From Hordeum vulgare subsp. vulgare (Eukaryota; Streptophyta; Magnoliopsida; Poales; Poaceae): a stretch of 64,000 bases of DNA. Both the position numbers and the translations under genes were made by a program. This document shows positions 45,454 to 55,716 of this stretch, one piece after another. The stretch spans positions 460,290,844 to 460,354,843 of the forward strand of contig NC_058522.1 in NCBI RefSeq assembly GCF_904849725.1. The letters are read 5' to 3'. Within the stretch, counting starts at the first letter, position 1; each line of letters begins with the position of its first letter. Below the pieces are notes generated by a model, which saw only the letters and a program-made list of their open reading frames with translations, was not told where the DNA came from and ran no database searches.

Positions 45454-46622
45454 CTCCTTCGCTCTTAAATATACGTCTTTCAAAGATTTAACTATGAACT
45501 ACATACGAAGTAAAATGAATGAATCTATATTTTAAAGTATGTCTATATACATTCATATATACTCCATAGCAAAAAAAAAAATCATCCCTCCCTACTAATA
45601 AAACACCTATTGCTTATGTGGTACGTCATTAAAATTGCCTTCAAAATTCTCTAATATTACCCACCAATGCCATTTATAAGTTATAAAAAACGTTTTGCAG
45701 GGAATCCTCGCATGGGCCGGCCCAAGTATAGGGACCAGCTATACTACGCTCTGCTCGCTGGAAAATAAACAGCACGCCCATTTAGGCCAGCCCATGGGCA
45801 GCGGCCTGTTTTTTTAGTTTTTTAATTATTATTTATCTGTTCTTTGTTATTTTTCTAATTCAAATAAATCAAAAAAACTTTCGAAATTAAAAAAATACAT
45901 AAATGTTTGCGAATTCAAAAATTGTTCGGGATTTTTGAAAAAATGTTTGCATACGTAATTTTGAAGAAAACATTCGTGAATAAAAAAAAGTCTATCATTT
46001 TTAGCAATTTCTTTAATGCAATTAAAAAATGTTGGATAGTTCAAAAAATGAATTATTCGGCAATTCACAAGAAAATACTTGAAAACAGTTTGTAATATAA
46101 AATATTATTTGGAATTTTAAAAAAGTTTATAACTAGTAAAAAATGTTCTCGATTTTAAAAATGTTCCCGAATTTGTAAAAATGTTCACGAATGATCGAAT
46201 GTATGCAGTTCAAGAGTAATGCTTCTGAGTCTTTCAGATTATATACCTGAGTGAATTTTGAAGAATTAATTGTCATGGTGGATCGGAATATTATACTATA
46301 TTTTAAAAAATGTTTCTTGAAATTCAGAATCATTCTTTGAGTTACCAAGTTTTTGACAACCATGATATTTTTAAAAAAATATGAACATTGTTTCAACTTG
46401 TGAATTGTGAATAAAATTGAGAAAAGAAATATTTTCTTGCATTTGTGGACAAGTTTTCAAAATCATGCGATGAGATATGAACATAATATGGTCATTGTCA
46501 TTGAAGATGGCGGTTTTTTTTCTCCTGTTGTGACGCACGGGCCCTTTTGCTAGTTTATATTAAAAAACGGAGAGACTGCATAGCAAAAAAAATGAAATAC
46601 TTATATTAAAAAACGTAGAGAG
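45454..46622. mobile_element. Stowaway-type MITE interrupted by another insertion
   Basis: The left part 45454-45582 starts CTCCTTCGCTCTTAAATATACG; the right part ends TTATATTAAAAAACGTAGAG at 46622, both next to TA. The middle (about 1 kb) is a Helitron-like insertion. CATAGC plus an A-tract and T occurs on both sides of the insertion (45565-45582, 46579-46593). Confidence 0.65.
45582..46553 (+). mobile_element. Helitron-like non-autonomous element
   Basis: Starts TCATCCCTCCCTACTAATAAA after an A and ends ..CGCACGGGCCCTTTTGCTAG before a T. This fits the A|TC..CTRR|T rule and a GC-rich segment close to the 3' end. It has no coding frame; the interior is full of degenerate AAAATGTTCG-type words. 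The class is an inference from the ends. Confidence 0.5.
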
Positions 46623-46744
46623 TATATCACATTGTTTCTCAGGTTATCTAATTAATTAAAAAAATCTCACTTGTGAACTTATCTGCACAGGCATCATCTA
46701 ATGTGTATGTATTGCTTGGCTGGGTTAAAAAAAAATTGAAAACT

Positions 46745-46818
46745 CGCTAGAAGGAGGGCTTGAACCTCCGACCTTGTGGTTAACAGCCACACGCTCTAGC
46801 CAACTGAGCTATTCCAGC
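46745..46818 (-). tRNA. tRNA-Asn(GUU)
   Basis: A 74-nt minus-strand gene. Acceptor stem GCTGGAA/TTCTAGC (one G-U), D stem GCTC/GAGC, anticodon stem TGTGG/CCACA with loop CTGTTAA (anticodon GTT), T stem GGAGG/CCTCC with loop TTCAAGC, discriminator G. All stems are intact, so it looks functional. A TTTT terminator follows within a few bases (near 46738-46741) and a CAACAAAA motif precedes it, as in plant nuclear tRNA genes. It has no intron. It decodes AAC/AAU codons. Confidence 0.95.
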
Positions 46819-47442
46819 TTTTGTTGCTTTCTTATGTTGAAAATATTTTTATAGCTAAGTTTTGTTATTTTGCATGATTTGCAAAGTTTACCATTCAACA
46901 TTGACGACATAGAGACAAGCAACGCCGTGGCTCTTTCGAGAGTTCGTGGCCCTCTTGAAGTTTATGGTTATACATTCGATGCTTTTGATATGTAAGATTT
47001 AGATATCTTGCAACCTCTCTAATACCAGTTTTTCTGGCCTTCTTATTGTTGCTGCTGCCTCATTCTGGTTTGAATCCCTCTAGTTAATGAAATGGCTGCC
47101 CCTTTTCAGTGGAAAGAGGAGAGTAAAAAGAGGGAGATGAAAAAGTAAGTTTGTGATGGGGTCCAAGGCTGAATTGGCGAGCACATCTGGACAGTGGGCC
47201 GCGGACATTTGATGACTTCCGTTGGATGGCAAACAAATAAAATCCGGTCCAAACATTAAGGGGGTATTTGGTGATCCATGTTGAAGTTGCCCTAATAACA
47301 AAGTTAACAATTGAGAAAGAGCTAAGGAAAAGGAGGCAAGGCTGGTCCTGCAATTCGTGATGTCTGGCTTCTGAAGAGTGAGACGTTGTAAAAGCGTTCG
47401 GCCCGTACAATTCCGGCGACTAATTGGCTTGTTTTTTGGGCC
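46819..47442. other. Intergenic DNA, no feature recognised
   Basis: No convincing gene, RNA or repeat end between the tRNA and the TIR element to its right. Confidence 0.4.
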
Positions 47443-48376
47443 AAATCAGACCTCGTATAGCCACCCCGGCCCGTAAAACGTTTACAGTGGCCCGGAAAAA
47501 CACCCCTAAGTATATTAACGGGTTTGCGGCCGCTATATGGGGCGAAACCCTATTCCCCCATCGTCGTAATCCCCCCTTTCCCCTCCGATTCTCGCCGCCG
47601 GCAACCCAAATCCTCCGCCCCACTCCGCTACCGCCGACAGATCCGTCACCATGTGGCATGGGATGTCGGCGGTGGTGAGGACCCCGAGCGGAAGCACTGC
47701 ATCACCACCGATGCGCCGAAGAAGTGGTCCGCCCGGCGGTACACCAACCGGGGCCTTGAGCCGGTGTCGTCCCTCCTCCACCCCGAGACGGAGGAGTGTG
47801 ACAGAAGGCAGGCTCGGCTCTCCTCTAGCGCGAGCAATTTCGCTGCGTCGGCTAGCTTGCGTATGCCGCTCCTGCCGGTGAAGAGGGAACAGGAGGAGCT
47901 TCCGTCGCTCCGCACGATGAAGAGGGAGGTGGAGGCGGAGCGCTGGCATCGTCGAGCCGAAGGATCCCCCCTACCTATGCGGACGCCATCGAGGCGGCCA
48001 TCCTCGCGCACAGTGCACGGGAGGAGGAGGCGCAGGGCCGCCGTCGGGGCAAGGAACTCGACGCCTTGTTGTACGAGTAAGGGCTTGCGAAGGCGCACGA
48101 TTTTGACGACAACATGGCCGCGTGGCGCCGCGAAGGATGCCATCTTCGTCAACCTCACCTTCGACGATGACATTTGATGATCTCCGCCGCCGCATCCGAT
48201 CTACTATATGTAGAAATGAACTATGTATGGATGCACCTAGTTCTACTGCTTCACGGCAAATTTTATTTTCAAATTTTAAAGGTCCATTTGAGGTTTCTGT
48301 TCTGCCGCAGCTACTTTTGGCCCTTAATTATCCGAGGGAAACCGCGAACTAAGGGGATCTGCTAGAGATGCTCTAA
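47443..48376 (+). mobile_element. Small TIR element with a captured or own reading frame (putative)
   Basis: The right end GGGGATCTGCTAGAGATGCTCT (48355-48376) is the complement of the AGAGCATCTCTAGCAGA.. end common on grass Harbinger/Mutator-like short elements. The left side near 47445 has the matching inner sequence CAGACCTCGTATAGCCACC..CCCGTAAAACG, with its outer end lost. The left boundary is approximate. Confidence 0.35.
47524..48177 (+). CDS. Hypothetical protein inside the TIR element
   Basis: A 217-codon GC-rich frame. The middle (CITTDAPKKWSARRYTNRGLEPVSSLL, MPLLPVKREQEELPSLRTMKREVEAERW) is protein-like and basic/acidic patterned, whereas both ends are Arg/Ser-rich as in out-of-frame reading. 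The C-terminus AAKDAIFVNLTFDDDI may belong to the same protein after a frame change. No domain is recognised. I infer a decayed gene carried by a repeat family rather than a host gene. Confidence 0.35.
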   Translation: MRPLYGAKPYSPIVVIPPFPSDSRRRQPKSSAPLRYRRQIRHHVAWDVGGGEDPERKHCITTDAPKKWSARRYTNRGLEPVSSLLHPETEECDRRQARLSSSASNFAASASLRMPLLPVKREQEELPSLRTMKREVEAERWHRRAEGSPLPMRTPSRRPSSRTVHGRRRRRAAVGARNSTPCCTSKGLRRRTILTTTWPRGAAKDAIFVNLTFDDDI

Positions 48377-48839
48377 GGCAGACGGTATAGCCAGAACTGC
48401 AACGACATAGCCATAGGTTGGCTCATGATGACAATGGCTAATTGACCGTATCAGGGTGTTTTTTTTTCTTTCTTTTTGCTAATTTGTATGTAAGTTAAAC
48501 TTTGTGTCTTGTTCTCTTTCTAATAGAATGGGCAGAGCTCATTTTTCGAATGAGAATGAGCAGAGCTCCTGCTGACCATTCAAAAGAAAAACCAACATCT
48601 TGTTACAGCACTGATAAACATAAGCAGATGGCAAGAAGATCAAAGAAGAGAAGAACATTGCTATGTGCCATCGCCCCGTGTGGATTATCTCTGCAACAAA
48701 TTATTCATTGGAAAGCAAAAATAGCTAGTAGAGAAGCCGGACGGTACTTTGGAAAGAGAAATACACACTGCTACATAAATAAAAATGGCAAAAAATAGGA
48801 ACACTGCTATAAGGTCTCAACTAATGGCCAGGAAAATAC
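48377..48839. other. Intergenic DNA downstream of the NLR gene
   Basis: No gene recognised. A 98-codon frame at 48502-48798 has low-complexity Lys/Arg content and no similarity I know. Confidence 0.35.
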
Positions 48840-48841
48840 TA

Positions 48842-48893
48842 CTCCCTCCGTCCTAAAATGTAAGACGTTTTTTACATTTTGGGACGGAGGGAG
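48842..48893. mobile_element. Stowaway MITE, 52-bp near-perfect palindrome
   Basis: CTCCCTCCGTCCTAAAATGT..ACATTTTGGGACGGAGGGAG between TA dinucleotides. It is among the shortest Stowaway forms, almost entirely inverted repeat. Confidence 0.88.
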
Positions 48894-49078
48894 TAAGTAG
48901 TTACTTCACATGTCTTCATCGCTTCTTCTTTCTGTGTCCTCCGTATATATTGGCAAGCTTGCTACTCCGGCGCCATCATCGCCACTTCAAATGCAACACA
49001 AAAGTTAAGTAGATGAAGTAAGAATTCAATATACAAGCAAGCTAAAGAAAGACAAAATGCTGGCACAGATAACTAGTA

Positions 49079-49154
49079 CTCCCTCCGTTCATTATATAAG
49101 AGCGTCTTTTGACGCTAGTGTAGAAAACACTCTTATATCGTGGGACGGAGGAAG
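49079..49154. mobile_element. Stowaway MITE just downstream of the NLR stop codon
   Basis: CTCCCTCCGTTCATTATATAAGAGCG..CTCTTATATCGTGGGACGGAGGAAG between TA dinucleotides, 17 bases beyond the NLR stop. It probably lies in the 3' UTR and could supply termination or small-RNA signals. Confidence 0.85.
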
Positions 49155-49171
49155 TACTATTTAAACATGCC

Positions 49172-52100
49172 TTACTTTGAAGGGTGAATCAGTACATTTA
49201 CCTTGCTGAACTTGAGTGTCGGCTTGTTGGGATTCATGCCGAGCGCTTCTCCTATTGCAGCCTCCGCAGCCTCCACCTCCCCGGGCTCGGGCTTGGACCA
49301 CCTCCCAACATACACGTGCTCAAGCGAAGAGACGTTCTCCAGGCCGAAACCCAAATCGCCAAACTGATCCAGCGTATGCCGCACCGAGAACCGTAGCTTA
49401 AGGGTTTGGAGCTTCTGTGTGGCTCCCTGGGCAAACCGCAGCTCCATGACACGACTGGCGATCTTGAGGGTCGTTAGACAATGGAATGGATGGCCACTGT
49501 CGATCACCAACCTATCTTGTCTCTCTTGTGTGTGCTCGACGACCCATATGTCAAGATAACTCAACGCTGGTATGCTCCCAAGGACTCGAAGGTCCTCCAC
49601 TCGCAGTGTTCTTAGGCCATGGATTACAAGGAATGAGAGGCAGGACAGAGAGGACATCCATCTTGGCAGTGCACAGTTGATGTTGTTGATCAGATGAATG
49701 GTCTGAATGTACCGAGGCCGCGGCGACAAATAGTCACTTCCGGAGTCTATGCCGAGATGGGCACCGATTATCTTTATCGTTTTAAGATTGACCAGATTCG
49801 AGAGACACCGGCAGAAAGGTCCCTCGTAGCTCTCGTTCCATTCATCAAAACTGATAAGAAGGTTTCTCAGTTTCGTCAGCTTCCCTACATCATGGAGCAT
49901 CGATGCAGACGTGATAGTGGGGATAACTGGAAAATCTTGCAGAGATTTTAGACCCCCAAACTGATCTGGCAGCTTGGTCCACCTGTCAATATGCAGGTAC
50001 ACTAGTTGCGTTAGCCGAACAAATTCTGGCGGCAACGCTTCTATTCCAGTCTGACTTATGTCCAGTACCTGCAAGAACTGCAGATTCCCAATCTCTTCTG
50101 GGATCTCAGTTATGGATGTATTGCACAACCGTAAATACCTCAAGTGAAGCAGATTGCATATAATCTTGACATGATGGTTATCCACATCCAGACAGTAACT
50201 TAAATCCAATGCACGTATGACTGGAAAGCTTGAGAGGGCTGGAAGTAAATTGATATCTTGCCCAAATACAGAAAGTGATCTTACATGAGACAAGCCCATG
50301 GTTGCCAGCCTTTTTAAATCATCTTCATTCCTGGTTTGTACAGACAGTCGATGTATCTTACTTGATGTAGACACAGGCTGCAGACCACCTACTGTTGTTA
50401 GGAAGTTCTCTTCGCTTGAAAGGGAAGTGATGAGGTCAAGCACCATATCATGCACACGACAAGAACTCACTTTATTATCAGACCCAATATCTACAGGTTG
50501 AATCAAGCTTTTGTTAATAAGCTGAGCAAGGTATTCCTCTCCTACTTCATACAAGTTCTTCCCATGTTCTTCCTGAACAAAACCTTCACCAATCCATTGC
50601 CATATTAAATCTTCAGCTACAACGGTATAACCCTCTGGATACACACTGATAAACAATAAACATGTCTTTAGATGTGCAGGTAGGTCATAGTAACTGACTG
50701 ACAATATCCTTCTCATGTCCTGCATATCAGAACTATCTTGTGGCCCGGAACCCATAGATTGGTACACCTTGGACCAATCATTTCCTCTTTTAGTAGCTAA
50801 CATACTAGCTGTTGTCATGATAGCTAATGGTACTCCACCACATCTCTTTAGAATGTTCTCAGATACTTCAGCTAATTGAATCGGAGGATTTTCAACACCA
50901 AATATCCTTTGGTGGAATAACTTTCTTGAGTCGATAGGAGAAAGAGGCTTTAGGTCATAAACACTACCAACTTGTTTGGCAACATCAAAAATACGAGTTG
51001 TTGTGATTATTCTACTTCCACATCTGTTCTCAATGAAAGCATGTCTGGTTGTCTTCCATACAGAAATGTTCCATATGTCATCAATCACAATGAAATACCT
51101 ACAAAAGGATACCAAAGGACCATACATTAGCAATCCATATATGAACTTCTCTTTTGACAAGCGCACACAAGTGAAAGCGTATCAACAGGAAAGGAAATAA
51201 CTTAGTTCTGATGTAATGTCGGTATATAGTCAACATCTAATTGCTCACATATGAGAACCGAGTTAGAACAAAAGAAATTACGAATATCGGAAATAATGAA
51301 GATAGAAACTGAGGACAGACAGCATATGGGCTGCCTTGAATTGGATCCAATTGTTTACGGTTAAACTAAACCTCATTAGTACTCAAGGGGATATAATTAT
51401 TTAGAAAAGAATATTAGTAAAGGATCATAATTTAAGAATGCTAAGAACACTAAAACCTGTGACATGCTTATTTGGGTGATATACTTATTGACTGAATATC
51501 TTTGATGAGAAAAGAAGTCAAGCAAATAATAGAAATATCTACTACTCCCTCCCCATAATATAAGATGTTATTACAACCAATCTATGAGAACATTGGTTGT
51601 AATAACATCTTATATTATAGGACGGAGGGAGTAACAACTTATGTAACATGGACTAGCTCTGTAAAACCTTTTAAGCCTAGTTCAACTCCTGTTATTCAAA
51701 CCATTAAAAACTGCACTGAAGTTTAAAATTGAAGTTCAGATATGAAAGTTTTAACATACAAAGTAGAATTTTAATTTCTTATATCTTTATTTCTACAGGA
51801 ACTTGAACCAAAGACCTCCTGAAGTTGTTCCACTGCTAGGAACATGGACCGCACCCAAAACTGGATATCAGTTGAGCAAGCATCGATGACATGCTAAACT
51901 CATAAAGTTTAACAAGTTAAATGGTAAAGTTGATGCTTAGATTCGTACCTCTTGTTTAGAAGAAAATCCCTTAGCTCGCCGATGAGTTGTGCTTCACCCC
52001 ACATCGCTTCATTGATGCTACTATACCTGTGCTTGTCAAGTTGATGAAGAATGTTTTTGAAAATCTTCTCCATGTTCGGATTAAGAGACACGGAAACAAA

Positions 52101-52781
52101 AGCCCCGCAATCGAATTGTGATTTAAGCTTCTGATACACCGCATTAGCAAGAGTTGTCTTGCCTAACCCCCCGAAACCAACAATGGAGACAATCTTGAGC
52201 TGCTGCTTCGACGCCTCGTCCACCTCCTCGGTCATCGTCTCGACTAGCTCTCGGATCTTCTCTTCGGTGCCGACGAGCTCCGTCTCCGTTTTGTAGAGAG
52301 CCGACAGGCGAAGGCTATCAACGCTTGTGACGACAGGCTGTTCAACAGCCTTGTCAACCTTATACCTATCGCGCCGTGCGCTGACCTCCGTGATGCGGCT
52401 CTTGATGTGCCTGACCTCGGTGCCGATCTTGTGGCGCGTCTTGGCCCTCGTCAACAGGTCGATGCCCCTGTGGATGAAACCCATGAAGCTCTGCGCCTTC
52501 TCCTCCGCACGGCCGTCGAGATGCACCATGAATCTGTCGACGCTGTCCTCGATTTCGTACGACAGGTCCTTGACGTCCCTGGCCCAAAGCCTGACGAGTT
52601 TACTAGGGGGGTGGTCAACCGGGGCCTCTGAAACCTCGACGAGAGCGGCCTCCATCCTCTCCAGCTCGGCAGTGAGGAACAGGATCTCGCCCCTCACCTT
52701 CCTGTGCAGGTTGTACTCCTCCTTGAGCATGCTGCCCAGCTTGGGCAGGAGGGTGCTCATGGCCCCCGTCACGATCTCCAT
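49172..52781 (-). CDS. CC-NB-ARC-LRR (NLR) disease-resistance-type protein, two exons
   Basis: Exon 1 is 52781-51949 and exon 2 is 51098-49172, with an 850-bp intron (GTACGA..TTTTGTAG); the junction rebuilds an Arg codon before the kinase-2 motif. The total is 919 codons plus stop. Domains in order: an Rx-type coiled coil (EDVID-like motif DLSYEIEDSVD, about residue 75), then NB-ARC with P-loop GFGGLGKTT (about 208), kinase 2 YFIVIDDIW (about 280), RNBS-B GSRIITTTR, GLPL as CGGVPLAI, RNBS-D LKTCLLFISVYPEG and a VHD form of the MHD motif (CRVHDMVLDL). A C-terminal LRR domain follows (for example LRYLRLCNTSITEIPEEIGNL). All key nucleotide-binding residues are present and no stop or frameshift is seen, so it is probably functional. 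Such proteins sense pathogen effectors in the cytosol and trigger cell death. No integrated extra domain is seen. A Stowaway MITE sits in the intron. Confidence 0.93.
51545..51631. mobile_element. Stowaway MITE within the NLR intron
   Basis: CTCCCTCCCCATAATATAAGATGTTATTAC.. with inverted ..GTAATAACATCTTATATTATAGGACGGAGGGAG between TA dinucleotides (51543-51544, 51632-51633). It forms a long hairpin in the pre-mRNA, a possible source of small RNAs. Confidence 0.88.
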
Positions 52782-52873
52782 CCTCGATTGCTAGCTCGCG
52801 CTGGGCTGTGCGCCGGCGGCTCTCCGGGAGCACCTCCCTGCTCGGCTTCAGAGCTCAGAGTTCGGAGGGGAAG

Positions 52874-53006
52874 CTGCAAAATCCGAGGACGAAAACCCGA
52901 AATCAAACCATGGGGATAGGAGTATAGGCGCAACGGGCAACACGGAGATCGAAACCACCGGACCTGTGGCAAGTCAAGCGGAGGCGGCGACTCCTGGGAA
53001 GCTCAC
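52874..53006 (-). other. Possible 5' UTR intron of the NLR gene
   Basis: On the minus strand a good donor CCG|GTGAGC (from 53006) and acceptor TTTTGCAG| (to 52874) bound 133 bases, about 90 bases upstream of the NLR start codon. Leader introns are common in plant NLR genes. No transcript evidence is available here. Confidence 0.35.
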
Positions 53007-53057
53007 CGGCCTGCTGGCGAAGCTATCGGCGACGAAGCCACACACTGCAGCACCAGG

Positions 53058-53082
53058 ATGGATGGATGGATGGATGGGTGGG
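53058..53082 (+). repeat. GGAT/ATGG microsatellite
   Basis: About five tandem GGAT units (53058-53079), in the upstream region of the NLR gene. Confidence 0.8.
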
Positions 53083-53580
53083 AGGATGCGGGGAATGGCA
53101 ATAAATGGCGCCACATCACCGGAGGAAGTCGACCCGCAGGCCGCAGTGGAGACGCGCGCGCGAGCAGTGCCGGCCGACGGCGACCGCATGGTGCGATCTG
53201 CCAGCCCACGCCACCGGCGCGGGGTCCAGTCCTGGGGCCCACCCAGTGAACCATGTCCCAAAGTCGGACAAATAGTCAAGTTTTTTCTTTCTTCGCTAGG
53301 TGGAAACACGAGAAAATAGTCGTGACGGAGAAAGCCCCCAGATCGAGCGCTGCTGAACCGTCTGATCTCTTCGCCCTTTCTTTCCCGACGAGCACCGGAT
53401 CCCCGCGCGTTGCTGGCTTGCTGCCCGTCTCAACCATTTTCCTCGTCGTTGCGTCGTCATCGTCGGATCCCCGCCAAGCACGGCCATGGCTGACACGGCG
53501 CCTCTGCCGGTTGCATATCTTCCTCATGTGGTTGTAACATCGGGTGCGAGAGAAATTTTCAGGGTCATAGTTGAATATGT
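53083..53580. other. Upstream region of the NLR gene
   Basis: GC-rich to mixed DNA that should contain the NLR promoter. No clear TATA box or other gene is identified. Confidence 0.35.
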
Positions 53581-54692
53581 CTAAGAGTATCTATAGTCGA
53601 AGGTCTCAAACCCGTCTTAAACGTCCAAACAGATGACCTAATCATATTCGATCACAAAAAAGCAATCCAGACACGCTCTTCAAATGGACCTCAAGCATCT
53701 GGCCTTACCGAAATTCGATATATCCATCCCAAGGCGAGGATATGGGGCGCCCAAGCACGTTTGGACGTGTCCGTCATGCCGGACTAACGAAGGGGTCCTA
53801 CGCGAAGTCGGCCGAAAACCGGACGGTCCGACGTACAACACCTTCGATGTGGGTGTGAACGCCATGTGACACCACGTCGGCTCGCCGTCCGAGGCCAAAT
53901 CCAGCTATTTAACCGGTTGGCGTCCCCTAACCCTAGCCAAATCCACCTCCCTCTCCGTACCGCCAGCTCGAGCCCATCCACATCCTATCTTCCACTCCGC
54001 TGTTCATCCCACGTTGCCCGGCTTCGCAATCGCCCGACAGAAGAAGACTACACAAGAAATGCTCAAGTCGGAACGCCGCTTCCAGATCGAGGAGCAAAAC
54101 CGGACGAGGCGTTCCGCCCTCATCACTGTCGGCCTGCCTACGGACTCGTCAGATCCGGAGTAAAAGAAGGAGGAGCAGCAGCAATATCCAGTTCCAATGA
54201 AGGACATGAATACGAGGAGGGACCTGGCTCCGGCTACGGGCTTCAACATGGAAGACGCGGAGGTGGAGTTCGCGGTCGCCCAAGCGGACGAGATGATGGA
54301 GTAGCATGCCATGCTATAGTCCATCTAGGATGAGGCCTATGTGGAGGCAAACCGGCACTTCATCCTGCAGGAGCGGGCGGCGAACGATGCTCTTTGTGTC
54401 GAACTCGACTCGGAGGCAGAGGAAGATGTAGAGAAAGCGGAGGCGGGGTAGCCTGAGCTGCAGCTGCCATCCATGTACCCGGAGCCGGGCACGAAGATAG
54501 CGGGCATCTCCAATGAGGATTAGGATAGTATAGAATAGTTGATCTACGTGCATGCTTTTATATGGATTTATGGTTTATCATATGAGGTATCTGAATGCAG
54601 ATCATCAAATTTAAGACTTAAGATGTCAGTGTCCATGGATGCACGAGACAGTCTCCGATATCAGTTTTGCAAAGCCCTAATTTAGATACTCT
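53581..54692 (+). mobile_element. Small TIR element with coding remnant, first of a pair
   Basis: The left end CTAAGAGTATCTATAG (53581) and right end TTTAGATACTCTAAG (54681-54695) form short imperfect inverted repeats sharing AGAGTATCTA. Inside are a 5' region with a possible promoter and the gene remnant at 54038-54525. The superfamily is uncertain (Harbinger or Mutator type). Confidence 0.4.
54038..54525 (+). pseudogene. Decayed protein-coding remnant in the first TIR element
   Basis: One plus-strand frame reads SERRFQIEEQNRTRRSA, then MNTRRDLAPATGFNMEDAE and FAVAQADEMME, then EANRHFILQERAANDALC and a very acidic EEDVEKAEAG segment, with stop codons between them. The regular Glu/Ala/Arg composition indicates former coding sequence, perhaps coiled coil. 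The family is not recognised. Confidence 0.35.
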
Positions 54693-55716
54693 AAGAGCAT
54701 TTACAACCGTATTTGATAAATCCGACCACTCAAACGCATGCACAGTCCTCAAATAATGCATTTTACAACCGGTTGCCTTAAATTAGAAACTTCAAATCTA
54801 TATTATTACATACAACATAAACCTAATACAAGCGGAGCTCATCTAATTCCGCCATGTCCATGCCCAGCAGCCAGCTTCGCCCCTTGTAGTGTCGGTCCGG
54901 TCACCGGTGAAGTAGAGTAGGACATGGAACACTAGCCGGCTCACGAGAGTCGAGCTCCTACCGTCTCCCATGCCTTACTCTTCCTCGTCGGAGCTCGTAA
55001 CCCTGAAAGGAGAAGATGTCCATCATGATGTGGTTGCGGCGCCCGCCCGGTGCATTGTACGGAACGCGGAGAATGTGACTCCACCTCTCCAACGTCCATC
55101 GCCGCAATGGCTCCCGTCGCCTCCCATGTCTGATGCATGGCATAGTGGGCACTCCGCGCCATGATAGCGTCTGAGGACGCCCATGGTGCATCCTCGGCGC
55201 GCCAACAGAGGGGTTGCACGTCTGCCACAACGTTCGGACGCCAGATGGACCGCACCGTCTTCGGTGAGGCAGCGACGCCGGATCCAAGCATCGGTTGTGC
55301 TGATTCAATAGATTCCCGATGTTGTGAGTCCGAGTGTTGCCGTCGGGCGACCGCCTCCCGGGAACGGCGAAGCGCAAGCCGGACGACCATCTCCTCCTCG
55401 GGGTCGCGTGGGATGAGCTCGTGATAGATGGATCTGGAGATGAAGGACTCGGATCCGCTGCCCACCATGCCGAAGAAGTCCGGAGATCGCCAAAAATGAA
55501 CTTGGGTGGCGTGTGGGAGTGGAGAGAAGGAAAGTAAAGTAGCTAGGGTTTGATCCGATGAGGGGATGAAGACAAATATATATAGGGTCAATGCGGACCA
55601 TCGCGGACTAGACTGACGTGACGGGCATGCCCGAACGCCCCATATCCACCGCTCGAATGGCCCGTCGAGGCGTTTCAGACAGATATAAGGAGTCCGGCTG
55701 TAGATGCTCTACAACC
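54693..55716 (-). mobile_element. Small TIR element with reading frame, second of a pair
   Basis: The left end GAGCATTTACAACCGTATTTG.. (54696) and the complement of the right end GAGCATCTACAGCCGGACTCC.. (near 55710) match at 13 of the first 15 bases. The element is about 1 kb and carries a minus-strand frame at 54941-55591. It starts where the first element ends. Confidence 0.45.
54941..55591 (-). CDS. Hypothetical protein of the second TIR element
   Basis: A 216-codon frame. The part YHELIPRDPEEEMVVRLALRRSREA followed by RRQHSDSQHRES and SIWRPNVVADV looks like real protein (a helical, charged segment). The first 35 residues probably are leader sequence and the true start may be the Met at the GMVGSGSES position. 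No transposase motif is seen, so this element must depend on another for movement. Function unknown. Confidence 0.4.
   Translation of the reverse strand: MTLYIFVFIPSSDQTLATLLSFSPLPHATQVHFWRSPDFFGMVGSGSESFISRSIYHELIPRDPEEEMVVRLALRRSREAVARRQHSDSQHRESIESAQPMLGSGVAASPKTVRSIWRPNVVADVQPLCWRAEDAPWASSDAIMARSAHYAMHQTWEATGAIAAMDVGEVESHSPRSVQCTGRAPQPHHDGHLLLSGLRAPTRKSKAWETVGARLS

Noticed and set aside
48502..48798. 98-codon plus-strand frame
   Set aside because: No similarity, Lys/Arg-rich, no initiation context or neighbouring exons; kept as intergenic.
52327..52794. Plus-strand frame opposite NLR exon 1
   Set aside because: Antisense shadow of the coiled-coil and NB-ARC coding sequence.
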